Origin: Methylophilaceae bacterium UBA5127
Lineage (GTDB): Bacteria; Pseudomonadota; Gammaproteobacteria; Burkholderiales; Methylophilaceae
NCBI GenBank assembly: GCA_002414145.1
Contig: DHYP01000028.1
Coordinates: 77,083-87,812 of the forward strand
Length of the DNA: 10,730 nt
Direction of reading: 5' to 3'
In this document: piece after piece, positions 1 through 6,806 of the stretch
Numbering within the stretch: the stretch's first letter is position 1
Layout of the letters: the number at the start of each line of letters is the position of its first letter
Program-made: the position numbers and the translations under genes
Notes under the pieces: generated by a model
What the model was told of the DNA's origin: nothing
What the model saw: the letters and a program-made list of their open reading frames with translations, nothing else
Databases searched by the model: none

Positions 1-671
1 AGCCGTACCAATGACTCTGCCATCTCGTTAAAGGTACGGCTGACTTCACGTAGTTCATCCACGCTATCTTCTGGTAATTTAGGTGCAGGCTCACCATTAC
101 GCAAACGCTCTGCCGCATGCACCAACAAATTCAAGGGACGATTAATTCTAGAAGCAATAATATAGGCGCCTAGCAGTGAAAGCAGACCAACCACAGCAGC
201 CCATCCCAGCCAATGCCAAGGGAAAGGTCTGTCCACCTGAATTTTTGGAATGACTACCCAGAAATCATCTAGACCGACGTTAAAGCTAATCCATAACCCA
301 GGAATCCCGTAATGATTCACCGTAATAATCGTTTCTTCACCTAAGCGATCGCGAATTTTTTGCGCCATTAAACTGATGAAAGGGTCTTCAGGTAAGGGCT
401 CAACATCTTCCAAAAAATCTGCCGCATATACACGTACGCCTTCACGACCAGATAACTCTGACAGCAAGGCTAAACGCCTGTTTTCATGAGAAGCAATCAA
501 CGAAGCACGTGTGTAATTTACGATGGTAACCGCCTGAAGCGCTGCCGTTGTAGCTCTTGGCTCTCGATCAAAATAATCGAAAATCTTTAAAGAAGCATAA
601 ATGCTGACAGCCAGTAGCATGGCAATCAGCAATAGCAAGCGGGAAAGTAATTTACGGGGTAGTAATCTCAA
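1..671 (-). CDS. envZ: EnvZ-type sensor histidine kinase, N-terminal part (runs off left edge)
   Basis: I translated this partial gene by hand: about 223 residues, open to the window edge. It is an inner-membrane histidine kinase that should phosphorylate the OmpR-type regulator encoded just upstream. Visible in order: a basic N-terminus and first membrane segment (about residues 11-27), a periplasmic region (about 30-150), a second membrane segment (about 154-174, rich in L, A, V and G), and a HAMP linker (about 175-223) with R-P-L-N and E-V-S-R-T-F-N-E-M-A. The HisKA and ATPase domains lie outside the window. The likely start is TTG at 671-669, because an in-frame TAA lies just upstream and no ATG occurs before the first membrane segment; the first in-frame ATG, at 620, would cut that segment. 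It follows the regulator stop by about 31 bp, so co-transcription is likely. The gene name rests on the paired OmpR and the architecture. Confidence 0.85.
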   Translation of the reverse strand, partial: MRLLPRKLLSRLLLLIAMLLAVSIYASLKIFDYFDREPRATTAALQAVTIVNYTRASLIASHENRRLALLSELSGREGVRVYAADFLEDVEPLPEDPFISLMAQKIRDRLGEETIITVNHYGIPGLWISFNVGLDDFWVVIPKIQVDRPFPWHWLGWAAVVGLLSLLGAYIIASRINRPLNLLVHAAERLRNGEPAPKLPEDSVDELREVSRTFNEMAESLVR

Positions 672-702
672 AGAAATCGCTTAAATAAATACTTATGAAT
701 CA

Positions 703-1425
703 CTAGCTAGACTCGCCATCTGGAATAAACACATAGCCAAACCCCCACATCGTCTGTAAGTAGCGGGGATGCGCTGGATCTGTCTCTATAATTCTTCTCA
801 GACGAGACACTTGCACATCAATACTGCGATCAAACACATCTAACTCACGTCCCCGCGCCAACTGCATCAATCGGTCGCGCGACAAAGGTTGTCTAGGGTG
901 CTCAGTAAAAACCTTTAGCAAAGTAAATTCACCGCTAGTAATCGTAATTGGTGCACCACTCTTACTCAAGCTTCGTGTGTTGGCATCAAACACAAATTCG
1001 CCAAAACTAAACGCTTCAGACTTATTAGCATTTTCAGACTCAGGTGAATGTTCATGCCGACGCAACACAGCATTAATTCTAGCAAGCAGCTCTCTAGGAT
1101 TAAATGGTTTAGGCAGATAGTCATCGGCACCCATTTCCAATCCCACGATTCGGTCTACTTCATCTCCACGCGCAGTAAGCATAATAATTGGGGTGGTGAA
1201 ATTAACCCCTCTTAAGCGGCGACAAATGGTCAGGCCGTCTTCACCAGGCAACATAAGATCTAGCACAAGCAAGTCAAACTCATCGCCCATCAATGCCAAA
1301 TCCATTTCTTTACTGTCATGCACAGTTTTGACACCAAAGCCTTGCTCTGTTAGATAACGATGTAGTAACTCACGCATGCGAGAATCATCATCAACAATCA
1401 GTATTTTCTTTGTTTTATCAAGCAT
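703..1425 (-). CDS. ompR: OmpR-family DNA-binding response regulator
   Basis: This 240-residue regulator has a receiver domain (about 1-120) and a winged-helix DNA-binding domain (about 140-236). The receiver shows the acidic cluster D12-D13-D14, phosphoacceptor D56 in L-V-L-D-L-M-L-P-G, T84 in M-L-T-A-R, and K106 in the K-P-F-N-P-R-E-L-L-A-R-I motif. The C-terminal half carries S-R-D-R-L-M-Q-L-A-R-G-R-E, R-S-I-D-V-Q-V-S-R-L-R-R and a W-G-F-G-Y-V-F near the end, all very close to E. coli OmpR and closer than to PhoB or KdpE types. Length matches OmpR (about 239). ATG at 1425 is preceded by AAGG at 1433-1436 with 7-nt spacing. It precedes its kinase gene on the same strand, as in classical ompR-envZ. 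Targets are inferred to include envelope genes; the adjacent divergent region carries OmpR-like sites. Confidence 0.95.
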   Translation of the reverse strand: MLDKTKKILIVDDDSRMRELLHRYLTEQGFGVKTVHDSKEMDLALMGDEFDLLVLDLMLPGEDGLTICRRLRGVNFTTPIIMLTARGDEVDRIVGLEMGADDYLPKPFNPRELLARINAVLRRHEHSPESENANKSEAFSFGEFVFDANTRSLSKSGAPITITSGEFTLLKVFTEHPRQPLSRDRLMQLARGRELDVFDRSIDVQVSRLRRIIETDPAHPRYLQTMWGFGYVFIPDGESS

Positions 1426-1432
1426 TTTATAA

Positions 1433-1436
1433 CCTT
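1433..1436 (-). promoter_or_regulatory. Ribosome binding site of ompR
   Basis: On the minus strand AAGG lies 7 nt before the ATG at 1425, inside an A/T-rich leader. This supports the chosen start of the response regulator. Confidence 0.6.
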
Positions 1437-1455
1437 TTAAAAGATTAATTGTGTC

Positions 1456-1488
1456 AGTATATTGACCCCCAAACGCAAGTATATGACC
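1456..1488. repeat. Short direct repeat in the ompR promoter
   Basis: AGTATATTGACC (1456-1467) and AGTATATGACC (1478-1488) are near-identical repeats whose starts lie 22 bp apart, about two helical turns. They cover the TATACT hexamers proposed for ompR transcription. They could be a paired binding site for a regulator, or simply duplicated promoter elements. No known consensus is recognised. Confidence 0.35.
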
Positions 1489-1506
1489 TAAAAATGAATA
1501 AATCTA
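1478..1506 (-). promoter_or_regulatory. Candidate sigma-70 promoter of ompR-envZ
   Basis: On the minus strand TAGATT (1506-1501) and TATACT (1483-1478) are separated by exactly 17 bp. The -10 is good and the -35 matches only 3 of 6 positions. Transcription would start near 1471, leaving a leader of about 45 nt. A second TATACT at 1461-1456 has no convincing -35. Prediction by eye only. Confidence 0.3.
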
Positions 1507-1566
1507 TCATCAGTGAAACTTTAGCATTTCTCGTATGCTCATACGGATGGTGAATCAGGTTGCTAA

Positions 1567-1614
1567 GTTACAAATAGTTACAATTGAAACCCGTTATGAA
1601 ACAATAGATTTACA
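1567..1614 (+). promoter_or_regulatory. OmpR-like binding sites (tandem GTTACA half-sites)
   Basis: GTTACA at 1567-1572 and again at 1577-1582 form an exact GTTACA-N4-GTTACA tandem with 10-bp phasing. Further related hexamers follow: GAAACC at 1586-1591, GAAACA at 1598-1603 and TTTACA at 1609-1614. E. coli OmpR is known to bind tandem half-sites of this kind, one helical turn apart, upstream of ompF and ompC (forms such as GTTACA, TTTACA and GAAACA). The array sits between ompR itself and the secreted EF-hand gene, about 90-140 bp upstream of the latter's ATG. Control of either gene by this OmpR is inferred. Confidence 0.55.
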
Positions 1615-1630
1615 ATCATAATTCATGATT
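1614..1630. promoter_or_regulatory. Inverted repeat AATCAT-N5-ATGATT
   Basis: Perfect 6-bp arms (1614-1619 and 1625-1630) around a 5-bp centre, directly after the OmpR-like half-sites and about 75 bp before the EF-hand gene. It could be an operator, but arms this short occur by chance a few times per 10 kb. Confidence 0.2.
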
Positions 1631-1705
1631 ACGCTCTCAAAAAGCAAGAGTCTGACAAGCTTTAAAAAAATAGAAACTTAAGTTAGGGCCTCAATTACAA
1701 AGCAT

Positions 1706-2293
1706 ATGTTTTTGAACATTACACCATTAAATTCAATTCATCGGCTACTTATTCTAGCAGGCTTACTACTCACATTTACTGCTACTGCAGACAATAAACT
1801 GGCATTACCTATTTCAGAAGAAAAGCAAGTCAAATCAGATAATGATGAAATAGGTCTTGAAAAAACCTTAGAGCAAAATTTTAGCCCAGAAGATAGAGCG
1901 CGTCTGCGTAAAGCGTTGTCTGATTATGCTAGAAATACAGATCCCGAACATAACCAAATAGAACAAAAACGCAGAGCAATGAAAGAAAGTATTGCACAAC
2001 GCTTTAGTGAATGCGACAAAGACAATGACGACACACTAGACCGTGAAGAAGCTACCCTGTGCCTCCCGCAAATCGCCAGACATTTTAACTATGTAGACGT
2101 GGATGAAGACAATCTGATTACTCTGGAAGAACTTGAGTTAGCGCAAGCAAAATCTGTTGAGCGGCAAAAAGCAGCTGAGGCAAAAATGGAAGCACAGCGC
2201 CTTCAACAGATAGAAGAAGAAATCAAAAATAAGAGCAAACCTACCGTCAACATTAACAAACAAGCATCAAGCCTACGCAAACGCCCCATTTAG
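1706..2293 (+). CDS. Secreted EF-hand (calcium-binding) protein
   Basis: This 195-residue protein has a signal peptide (hydrophobic stretch about 13-24, likely cleavage after A-T-A at 26-28), so it should act in the periplasm or outside. Two canonical 12-residue EF-hand loops are visible: residues 104-115 (D at loop positions 1, 3, 5 and 9, E at 12) and 131-142 (D at 1, 3 and 5, E at 12). Both lack the usual Gly at position 6 (D and N instead). The spacing of the loops fits a paired EF-hand. Residues 145-175 are an A/E/K/Q-rich, probably helical or coiled-coil segment, and the C-terminus is basic. Bacterial proteins of this type bind Ca2+, but the role here is unknown. No strong Shine-Dalgarno precedes ATG 1706; TTAGGG at 1683-1688 is too distant. 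It stands alone and is divergent from ompR, with OmpR-like sites upstream. Confidence 0.85.
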   Translation: MFLNITPLNSIHRLLILAGLLLTFTATADNKLALPISEEKQVKSDNDEIGLEKTLEQNFSPEDRARLRKALSDYARNTDPEHNQIEQKRRAMKESIAQRFSECDKDNDDTLDREEATLCLPQIARHFNYVDVDEDNLITLEELELAQAKSVERQKAAEAKMEAQRLQQIEEEIKNKSKPTVNINKQASSLRKRPI

Positions 2294-2380
2294 CTTTGAG
2301 TGGCGTATTTAACCAATATTGTTTCCAGCATTTCACGCTAACGAGACCCTGATCTTCCATAAGTTAATTTTCACTACTTC

Positions 2381-2424
2381 ACTTTAATTTCTCGGTGGCA
2401 TTTCTCGATAGAATAAATTAAAGT
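2381..2424. repeat. 10-bp inverted repeat ahead of the acyltransferase gene
   Basis: ACTTTAATTT (2381-2390) and AAATTAAAGT (2415-2424) are exact reverse complements around a 24-bp spacer. The right arm ends 7 bp before the ATG at 2431, so an RNA hairpin could occlude the start region, or the DNA could be an operator pair. There is no T-tract, so it does not look like a terminator of the EF-hand gene. A possible -10, TAGAAT (2409-2414), lies in the loop. Confidence 0.35.
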
Positions 2425-2430
2425 AGTTTC

Positions 2431-3582
2431 ATGGAAAACGCATCTAACTACTTCATCAACGTTCACGCTAGTATGCAGGCTTTTGAAGCTGATGCTTGGG
2501 ATTCACTGACTGATGGCACCCCACTGTTAAGCCATGCCTTTTTAAGCGCACTCGAAACTTCAGGCTCGGTTGGCATCAACACTGGCTGGACCCCATATCC
2601 ACTGGCAGTCTATAACAGCAGCCAAGATTTAGTTGGCGCTATGCCACTGTACCTGAAGACGCATTCATACGGCGAATACGTATTTGATTGGTCTTGGGCA
2701 GATGCCTATGAAAGAAATCAACTCACCTACTATCCCAAACTTGTAAGCGCTATTCCATTCTCGCCTATTTCAAGTAAGCGCTTACTTAGCCAACATGACG
2801 AAGTGTCTCAACTCATGATAAAAGCGCTTGCCGACCTTTTAACCAAGCACCGCCTATCCAGTGCGCATATTCTTTTCCCAGATCAACATAGTAGCGACTT
2901 ATTCGCTGCGAACCACTGGCTTAAACGCCCTGGTGTGCAGTTTGGCTGGCACAACCATCAATACCAGCATATGGATGATTTTTTAGCCACGCTGAGTCAT
3001 GACAAGCGAAAAAAAATTAAGCAGGAACGTAAAAAAGTATATGAGCGTGGTGTGCAATGTCGATGGATTTTAGGGAATGACATCACAGAAAGTGACTGGG
3101 ACTTTTTCTATCATTGCTATTGCACTACCTACTTTGAACACCACTCAACGCCTTATCTTACCCGTAAATTTTTTAGCGAAATTGGGCAACGCATGCCACA
3201 AAACATTTTGCTTATTTTTGCAGAAATTGATGGCAAACCGATCGCATCCACACTTAACTTTTATCATAAATACACACTGTATGGACGCTATTGGGGCGCT
3301 CTACAATTTGTGTCAGGCTTACATTTTGAGCTCTGCTATTATGAAGCGCAAGAGTTTTGTATTGCTAATCAGATTCAATATTTTGAAGGCGGTGCACAAG
3401 GCGAACACAAGTTAGCCAGAGGTTTTGAACCTAGACCAACGTGCTCGTATCACAAAATAGCACACCCAGAGTTTGAAAAAATGATTCAACAGTTCTTGCA
3501 TCAGGAAGCGCAAGGCATCACAGCCTACACCAACGAGCTAGAGGAGCGCGTCCCCTTTAAAAAATCAAGTTCTACCAATTGA
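2431..3582 (+). CDS. FemAB-like / GNAT-fold N-acyltransferase (COG3146 type)
   Basis: A 383-residue protein resembling the COG3146 / FemAB-like family (predicted N-acyltransferases, sometimes labelled peptidoglycan biosynthesis/recognition). Recognisable features are the N-terminal P-L-L-S-H-A-F-L segment, the D-W-S-W-A-D-A-Y stretch near 90, a basic K-R-K-K-I-K-Q-E-R-K-K-V motif at 192-203, and the strongly conserved block F-E-G-G-A-Q-G-E-H-K-L-A-R-G-F-E-P about 70 residues from the end. There is no signal peptide or membrane segment, so it should be cytosolic. Length fits the family. Substrate and reaction are not established for this family; aminoacyl or acyl transfer is only inferred from fold. 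The ATG lacks a clear Shine-Dalgarno. The last 11 bp overlap the 3' end of the convergent SDR gene. An A8 run at 3009-3016 lies within the basic motif. Confidence 0.8.
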   Translation: MENASNYFINVHASMQAFEADAWDSLTDGTPLLSHAFLSALETSGSVGINTGWTPYPLAVYNSSQDLVGAMPLYLKTHSYGEYVFDWSWADAYERNQLTYYPKLVSAIPFSPISSKRLLSQHDEVSQLMIKALADLLTKHRLSSAHILFPDQHSSDLFAANHWLKRPGVQFGWHNHQYQHMDDFLATLSHDKRKKIKQERKKVYERGVQCRWILGNDITESDWDFFYHCYCTTYFEHHSTPYLTRKFFSEIGQRMPQNILLIFAEIDGKPIASTLNFYHKYTLYGRYWGALQFVSGLHFELCYYEAQEFCIANQIQYFEGGAQGEHKLARGFEPRPTCSYHKIAHPEFEKMIQQFLHQEAQGITAYTNELEERVPFKKSSSTN

Positions 3583-4273
3583 CCACTTTACCATCGTAGC
3601 CAATCATTTTGCCGGATTCCTCAAGCGTTAATTGCTCTATTACGCGACGCAAGCCATTTACACTGGTTGATACATCAATCAAGCCATTAGGACCACCCAT
3701 ATCTGTCCGCACCCAACCTGGATGCAATGCAGCGACTAACACACCATACTTTTGCAAATCGATAGCCAAACTTTTTACGACCATATTGAGCGCAGTTTTA
3801 GACGAACGATAAATATATTCTCCGCCGCTGGTATTGTCATCGATACTGCCCATCTTACTGGTCATTGCCAACAGTTTGGCATTGCCTGCTTTTACCAAAT
3901 GTGGAATAAACACTTCTGCCAATTTTAAGGTAGACATGGTGTTGATTTTAAATGCATCCGCCCAAGCATCATAATCCACCGCTTTAAAGTGACTCGACGG
4001 ATACACGCCTGCATTGTTAATGAGCAGATGAATTTCCTGCTCCGCAAGTGCTCTCGCCAGCGATTCAATTTGTACGAAATCACCCACATCCAAAGCACAA
4101 ACAGATACTTGAGTATGCTTGCTTGCTAAAACATTTAACACCTCTGCTTCTTCAGGATTACGACAGCATGCAAATACTTTCCAGCCAGCTTCCGCATATT
4201 GCTTTACATATTCCAAGCCAATCCCACGATTAGCACCTGTAATCAGTAGTGTATGATTTTTTGTTTGTGACAT
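3572..4273 (-). CDS. Short-chain dehydrogenase/reductase (C-factor-like SDR)
   Basis: A classical SDR of 233 residues, cytosolic and NAD(P)-dependent. Cofactor motif T-G-A-N-R-G-I-G at 12-19, N-N-A-G at 86-89, and a complete catalytic tetrad N111, S139, Y155, K159 (Y-R-S-S-K). The P-G-W-V-R-T-D-M segment at 185-192 follows the active site as usual. The short length, the T-S-K-M-G-S-I-D-D-N region and the C-terminal G-Y-D-G pattern resemble the carbonyl-reductase/C-factor-like branch; R38 after the second strand hints at NADPH preference. The substrate is unknown. ATG 4273 has a strong AAGAAGGG upstream at the right distance, which fixes the start. It is divergent from the TIGR03790-like gene (67-bp gap) and convergent with the acyltransferase. 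Confidence 0.9.
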   Translation of the reverse strand: MSQTKNHTLLITGANRGIGLEYVKQYAEAGWKVFACCRNPEEAEVLNVLASKHTQVSVCALDVGDFVQIESLARALAEQEIHLLINNAGVYPSSHFKAVDYDAWADAFKINTMSTLKLAEVFIPHLVKAGNAKLLAMTSKMGSIDDNTSGGEYIYRSSKTALNMVVKSLAIDLQKYGVLVAALHPGWVRTDMGGPNGLIDVSTSVNGLRRVIEQLTLEESGKMIGYDGKVVNW

Positions 4274-4340
4274 TGATTGAACCCTTCTTTAAAAATCAAT
4301 CTAAGCTATCATAGAGTATCCATAACCACATTCAGTTGCA

Positions 4341-5402
4341 ATGACATTACGTAAACATTTGCTTTTATCCACTATTTTATTTTTTTGCGCTTCCTTTGTA
4401 TGCTGTGCTAAAGATTTAAGCGAAGCGATACGTTATCGGCCGTCACAACTCACCCCGCAGAATGTTGCAGTGATCTACAACGAAAATGATGCTAAAAGCG
4501 TAGAAATTGCCAAGTATTATGTAGTTGCGCGCCAAATCCCAGAAAAAAATATCATTCCAGTTAAATTTTCTACAGACAGCCCCGCCAATTTAAGCGTTGA
4601 AGAATTCACTAGTTTTAAGCAAAAAGTAGAGAGTCATTTAGATGACAATATTGATGTCATCCTCATGGTGTGGACTACCCCTTACGCTGTGAGGTGCAAC
4701 TCTATCACCTCTGCAATGACGCTAGGATTTGATGCCAAGCAATGTGAAAACACTTGTAGCGCTGGCAAACCTAGCCCTTATTTTAATAGTATGTCTTTAC
4801 ATCCCTATCATGATCATAAAATGAGAATCTCCATGTTGCTCCCTACGAACTCCGTTGCCAGCGCAAAATCGTTGATAGACCGCAGTGTGTTGAGTGCATT
4901 TAGTTTAAGCGAGGGCACGGGTTACTTTTTAAAAACGAATGATGCTGCAAGAAGCAAACCAAGAGAGCCGTTTTTTCCATCGGATCTCAGCACTGTGGAA
5001 AACCGCAAGCTCTACCTCAGAACGATCAAGGCGGATGCCATTCATGATAAAAAAGATGTGATGTTCTACTTTACGGGTCAAGCGATAGTTGAACATTTAG
5101 ACACGCTCAATTTTCTGCCTGGGGCAATCGCAGACCACCTCACCTCAGCAGGTGGCAATCTGGACAGCGCATTTCAAATGCCCAGTACCAAGTGGATTGA
5201 AGCTGGCGCCACAGGTAGTTACGGCACGGTTTCGGAACCTTGTAACTACTGGCAAAAGTTCCCCAACCCACAAGTCGTCCTTTTGCACTATCTTTTAGGT
5301 GAATCACTTATCGAAGCGTATTGGAAAAGCGTTGCATGGCCTAGTCAGGGTGTATTTATTGGAGAGCCTTTAGCTACACCCTACAAACGAATCTCCAACT
5401 AA
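4341..5402 (+). CDS. Secreted TIGR03790-family protein of unknown function
   Basis: A 353-residue exported protein with an N-terminal signal peptide (hydrophobic 7-21; cleavage probably after C-C-A at about 23; no good lipobox). It matches what I recall of family TIGR03790: an opening V-A-V-I-Y-N-E-N-D-A-K-S then I-A-K-Y-Y-V-V-A-R-Q-I-P, a central W-T-T-P-Y, and a C-terminal block with D-H-L-T-S-A-G-G, W-I-E-A-G-A-T-G-S-Y-G-T-V-S-E-P-C, E-A-Y-W-K-S-V and G-E-P-L-A-T-P. From memory, this family is largely restricted to genomes carrying the exosortase/PEP-CTERM sorting system; no exosortase or PEP-CTERM protein is visible here. The biochemical role is unknown. Cysteines are numerous for an exported protein. 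ATG 4341 lacks a clear ribosome site. phoR follows 87 bp later on the same strand, but with its own candidate promoter. Confidence 0.75.
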   Translation: MTLRKHLLLSTILFFCASFVCCAKDLSEAIRYRPSQLTPQNVAVIYNENDAKSVEIAKYYVVARQIPEKNIIPVKFSTDSPANLSVEEFTSFKQKVESHLDDNIDVILMVWTTPYAVRCNSITSAMTLGFDAKQCENTCSAGKPSPYFNSMSLHPYHDHKMRISMLLPTNSVASAKSLIDRSVLSAFSLSEGTGYFLKTNDAARSKPREPFFPSDLSTVENRKLYLRTIKADAIHDKKDVMFYFTGQAIVEHLDTLNFLPGAIADHLTSAGGNLDSAFQMPSTKWIEAGATGSYGTVSEPCNYWQKFPNPQVVLLHYLLGESLIEAYWKSVAWPSQGVFIGEPLATPYKRISN

Positions 5403-5426
5403 AACCATCATCAAAAAATTTAAAAA

Positions 5427-5461
5427 CTGTCATCTCTATTACAACAAAAGCTCGTTATAAT
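5427..5461 (+). promoter_or_regulatory. Candidate Pho-box-like promoter of phoR
   Basis: CTGTCAT at 5427-5433 is a perfect PhoB half-site. After the standard 4-bp spacer the second repeat, ATTACAA (5438-5444), is poor. A perfect -10, TATAAT, lies at 5456-5461, 11 bp beyond, close to the arrangement at E. coli PhoB-activated promoters such as phoA, where the box replaces the -35. No good -35 exists at the matching distance. Transcription would begin near 5468, about 22 nt before the GTG. The -10 is convincing; control by PhoB is inferred from one strong half-site plus context. Confidence 0.4.
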
Positions 5462-5489
5462 TAACCGTTCATATTAAAACTATAAGCCT

Positions 5490-6806
5490 GTGCAAGATAT
5501 TCGCTGGAAAGCCTTTTGGTTCATTATTTCGTTAGCCGCCTGCTGCGTGCTGATCTGGTCAATGGCTGGTGCAATTTCCGCCCTACTCGCATTTAATATA
5601 GGCGTTCTGTTTTATCTGGCCTGCCATCTTTATTGGATAGACAAACTCACCAAATGGCTTACAAAACCAATTCTCAATCAAATCCCTGGCGGATACGGTT
5701 ATTGGGAAGATATTTTTGCATTACTCTATAAAGAGCAACGTAAGCACTCATTGAATCAAAGTCAGCTCACCAGTGCACTAGAACGATTTAGGCATGCTGC
5801 CAGTGCACTGCCTGATGCCGTCGTAGTACTCAACACCCAAAATGAAATCGAATGGTTTAACGATCCCGCAGAAAAGTATTTAGGGCTTAATAAAAGTCAT
5901 GATATCAATCAACCTATTAACTACTTAGTACGTAACAGTGAGTTCGTTGGTTATTTGCAATCTGAACAATACAACAATGCAATCAAACTTAAATCATGGC
6001 GCAACCCTGATGTCACGCTACAACTTCAAGTGGTTGCTTTTGGTGCCAAGCAAAAACTGCTTATTTGTCGTGATATCTCTGCGCTGGAAAAAACAGAAGT
6101 CATGCGTCGAGACTTTATTGCCAACGTTTCGCATGAGTTACGTACACCTTTAACCGTCATCGGTGGCTTCTTAGAAACCTTCGGAGATATGGTGGGTGAG
6201 GTATCTGAAACAGCAAAGCCCTACTTCAATATGATGCACGAACAAACCAATCGTATGCGCCATATTATTGAAGACTTACTTACCCTATCTCAAATAGAAA
6301 GTAACGCAAAAAACACTGAAGACAGCGTCATTGATATGGCTAAAATGCTAAAACTGGTGCATAACGATGCCAAAGGTCTTAGTCAGGGTAAACACAAAAT
6401 TCACTTACAAACAGACCCTACACTTAATCTTAGCGGCGCGCATAATGAGCTACACAGTGCATTCAGCAACCTTGTAAGTAATGCCATCCGCTATACGCCA
6501 GAAGGTGGTCACATTTATATTAAATGGGAACGCTTAGAAGATACTGCTGTGTTTAGCGTAAGAGACACTGGGATCGGCATAGAGTCCCAGCATATTGACC
6601 GCCTGACTGAGCGTTTTTACCGCATCGACAATAGCCGCAGTCGCGCTACGGGCGGCACAGGATTGGGCTTATCTATCGTCAAACACATTTTAAACCGCCA
6701 TCAAGCGACACTGCATATAGAAAGCGAAGTTGGTGTGGGTAGTACATTCAGCATCAAGTTCCCCAAAGCAAGGATATTACGTAAACAAGTCGCTCTTACT
6801 GCATGA
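5490..6806 (+). CDS. phoR: Phosphate-regulon sensor histidine kinase PhoR
   Basis: A 438-residue PhoR-type kinase anchored in the inner membrane, expected to control PhoB phosphorylation in response to phosphate transport. Domain order: two membrane segments with almost no periplasmic loop (about 9-25 and 28-47), a linker, a PAS domain (about 95-195, starting A-L-P-D-A-V-V-V-L), HisKA with phospho-acceptor H215 in F-I-A-N-V-S-H-E-L-R-T-P-L, and HATPase with N331, D359 (D-T-G-I-G-I) and G-G-T-G-L-G-L at 388-394. Length and layout match E. coli PhoR (431 residues). The start is GTG at 5490; a GTG start with a weak ribosome site suggests modest expression. Unusually, no phoB lies upstream; a TIGR03790-like gene does. 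The stop overlaps the following lipoprotein gene by 4 bp (ATGA). Confidence 0.92.
   Translation: MQDIRWKAFWFIISLAACCVLIWSMAGAISALLAFNIGVLFYLACHLYWIDKLTKWLTKPILNQIPGGYGYWEDIFALLYKEQRKHSLNQSQLTSALERFRHAASALPDAVVVLNTQNEIEWFNDPAEKYLGLNKSHDINQPINYLVRNSEFVGYLQSEQYNNAIKLKSWRNPDVTLQLQVVAFGAKQKLLICRDISALEKTEVMRRDFIANVSHELRTPLTVIGGFLETFGDMVGEVSETAKPYFNMMHEQTNRMRHIIEDLLTLSQIESNAKNTEDSVIDMAKMLKLVHNDAKGLSQGKHKIHLQTDPTLNLSGAHNELHSAFSNLVSNAIRYTPEGGHIYIKWERLEDTAVFSVRDTGIGIESQHIDRLTERFYRIDNSRSRATGGTGLGLSIVKHILNRHQATLHIESEVGVGSTFSIKFPKARILRKQVALTA

Noticed and set aside
1532-1545. Palindrome CGTATG-CT-CATACG
   Set aside because: Perfect 6-bp arms, but dyads of this size are expected by chance a few times in 10 kb, and it matches no regulator I know.
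3077-3415. 112-codon plus-strand reading frame
   Set aside because: Lies wholly inside the well-supported FemAB-like gene in another frame; no motif or ribosome site.
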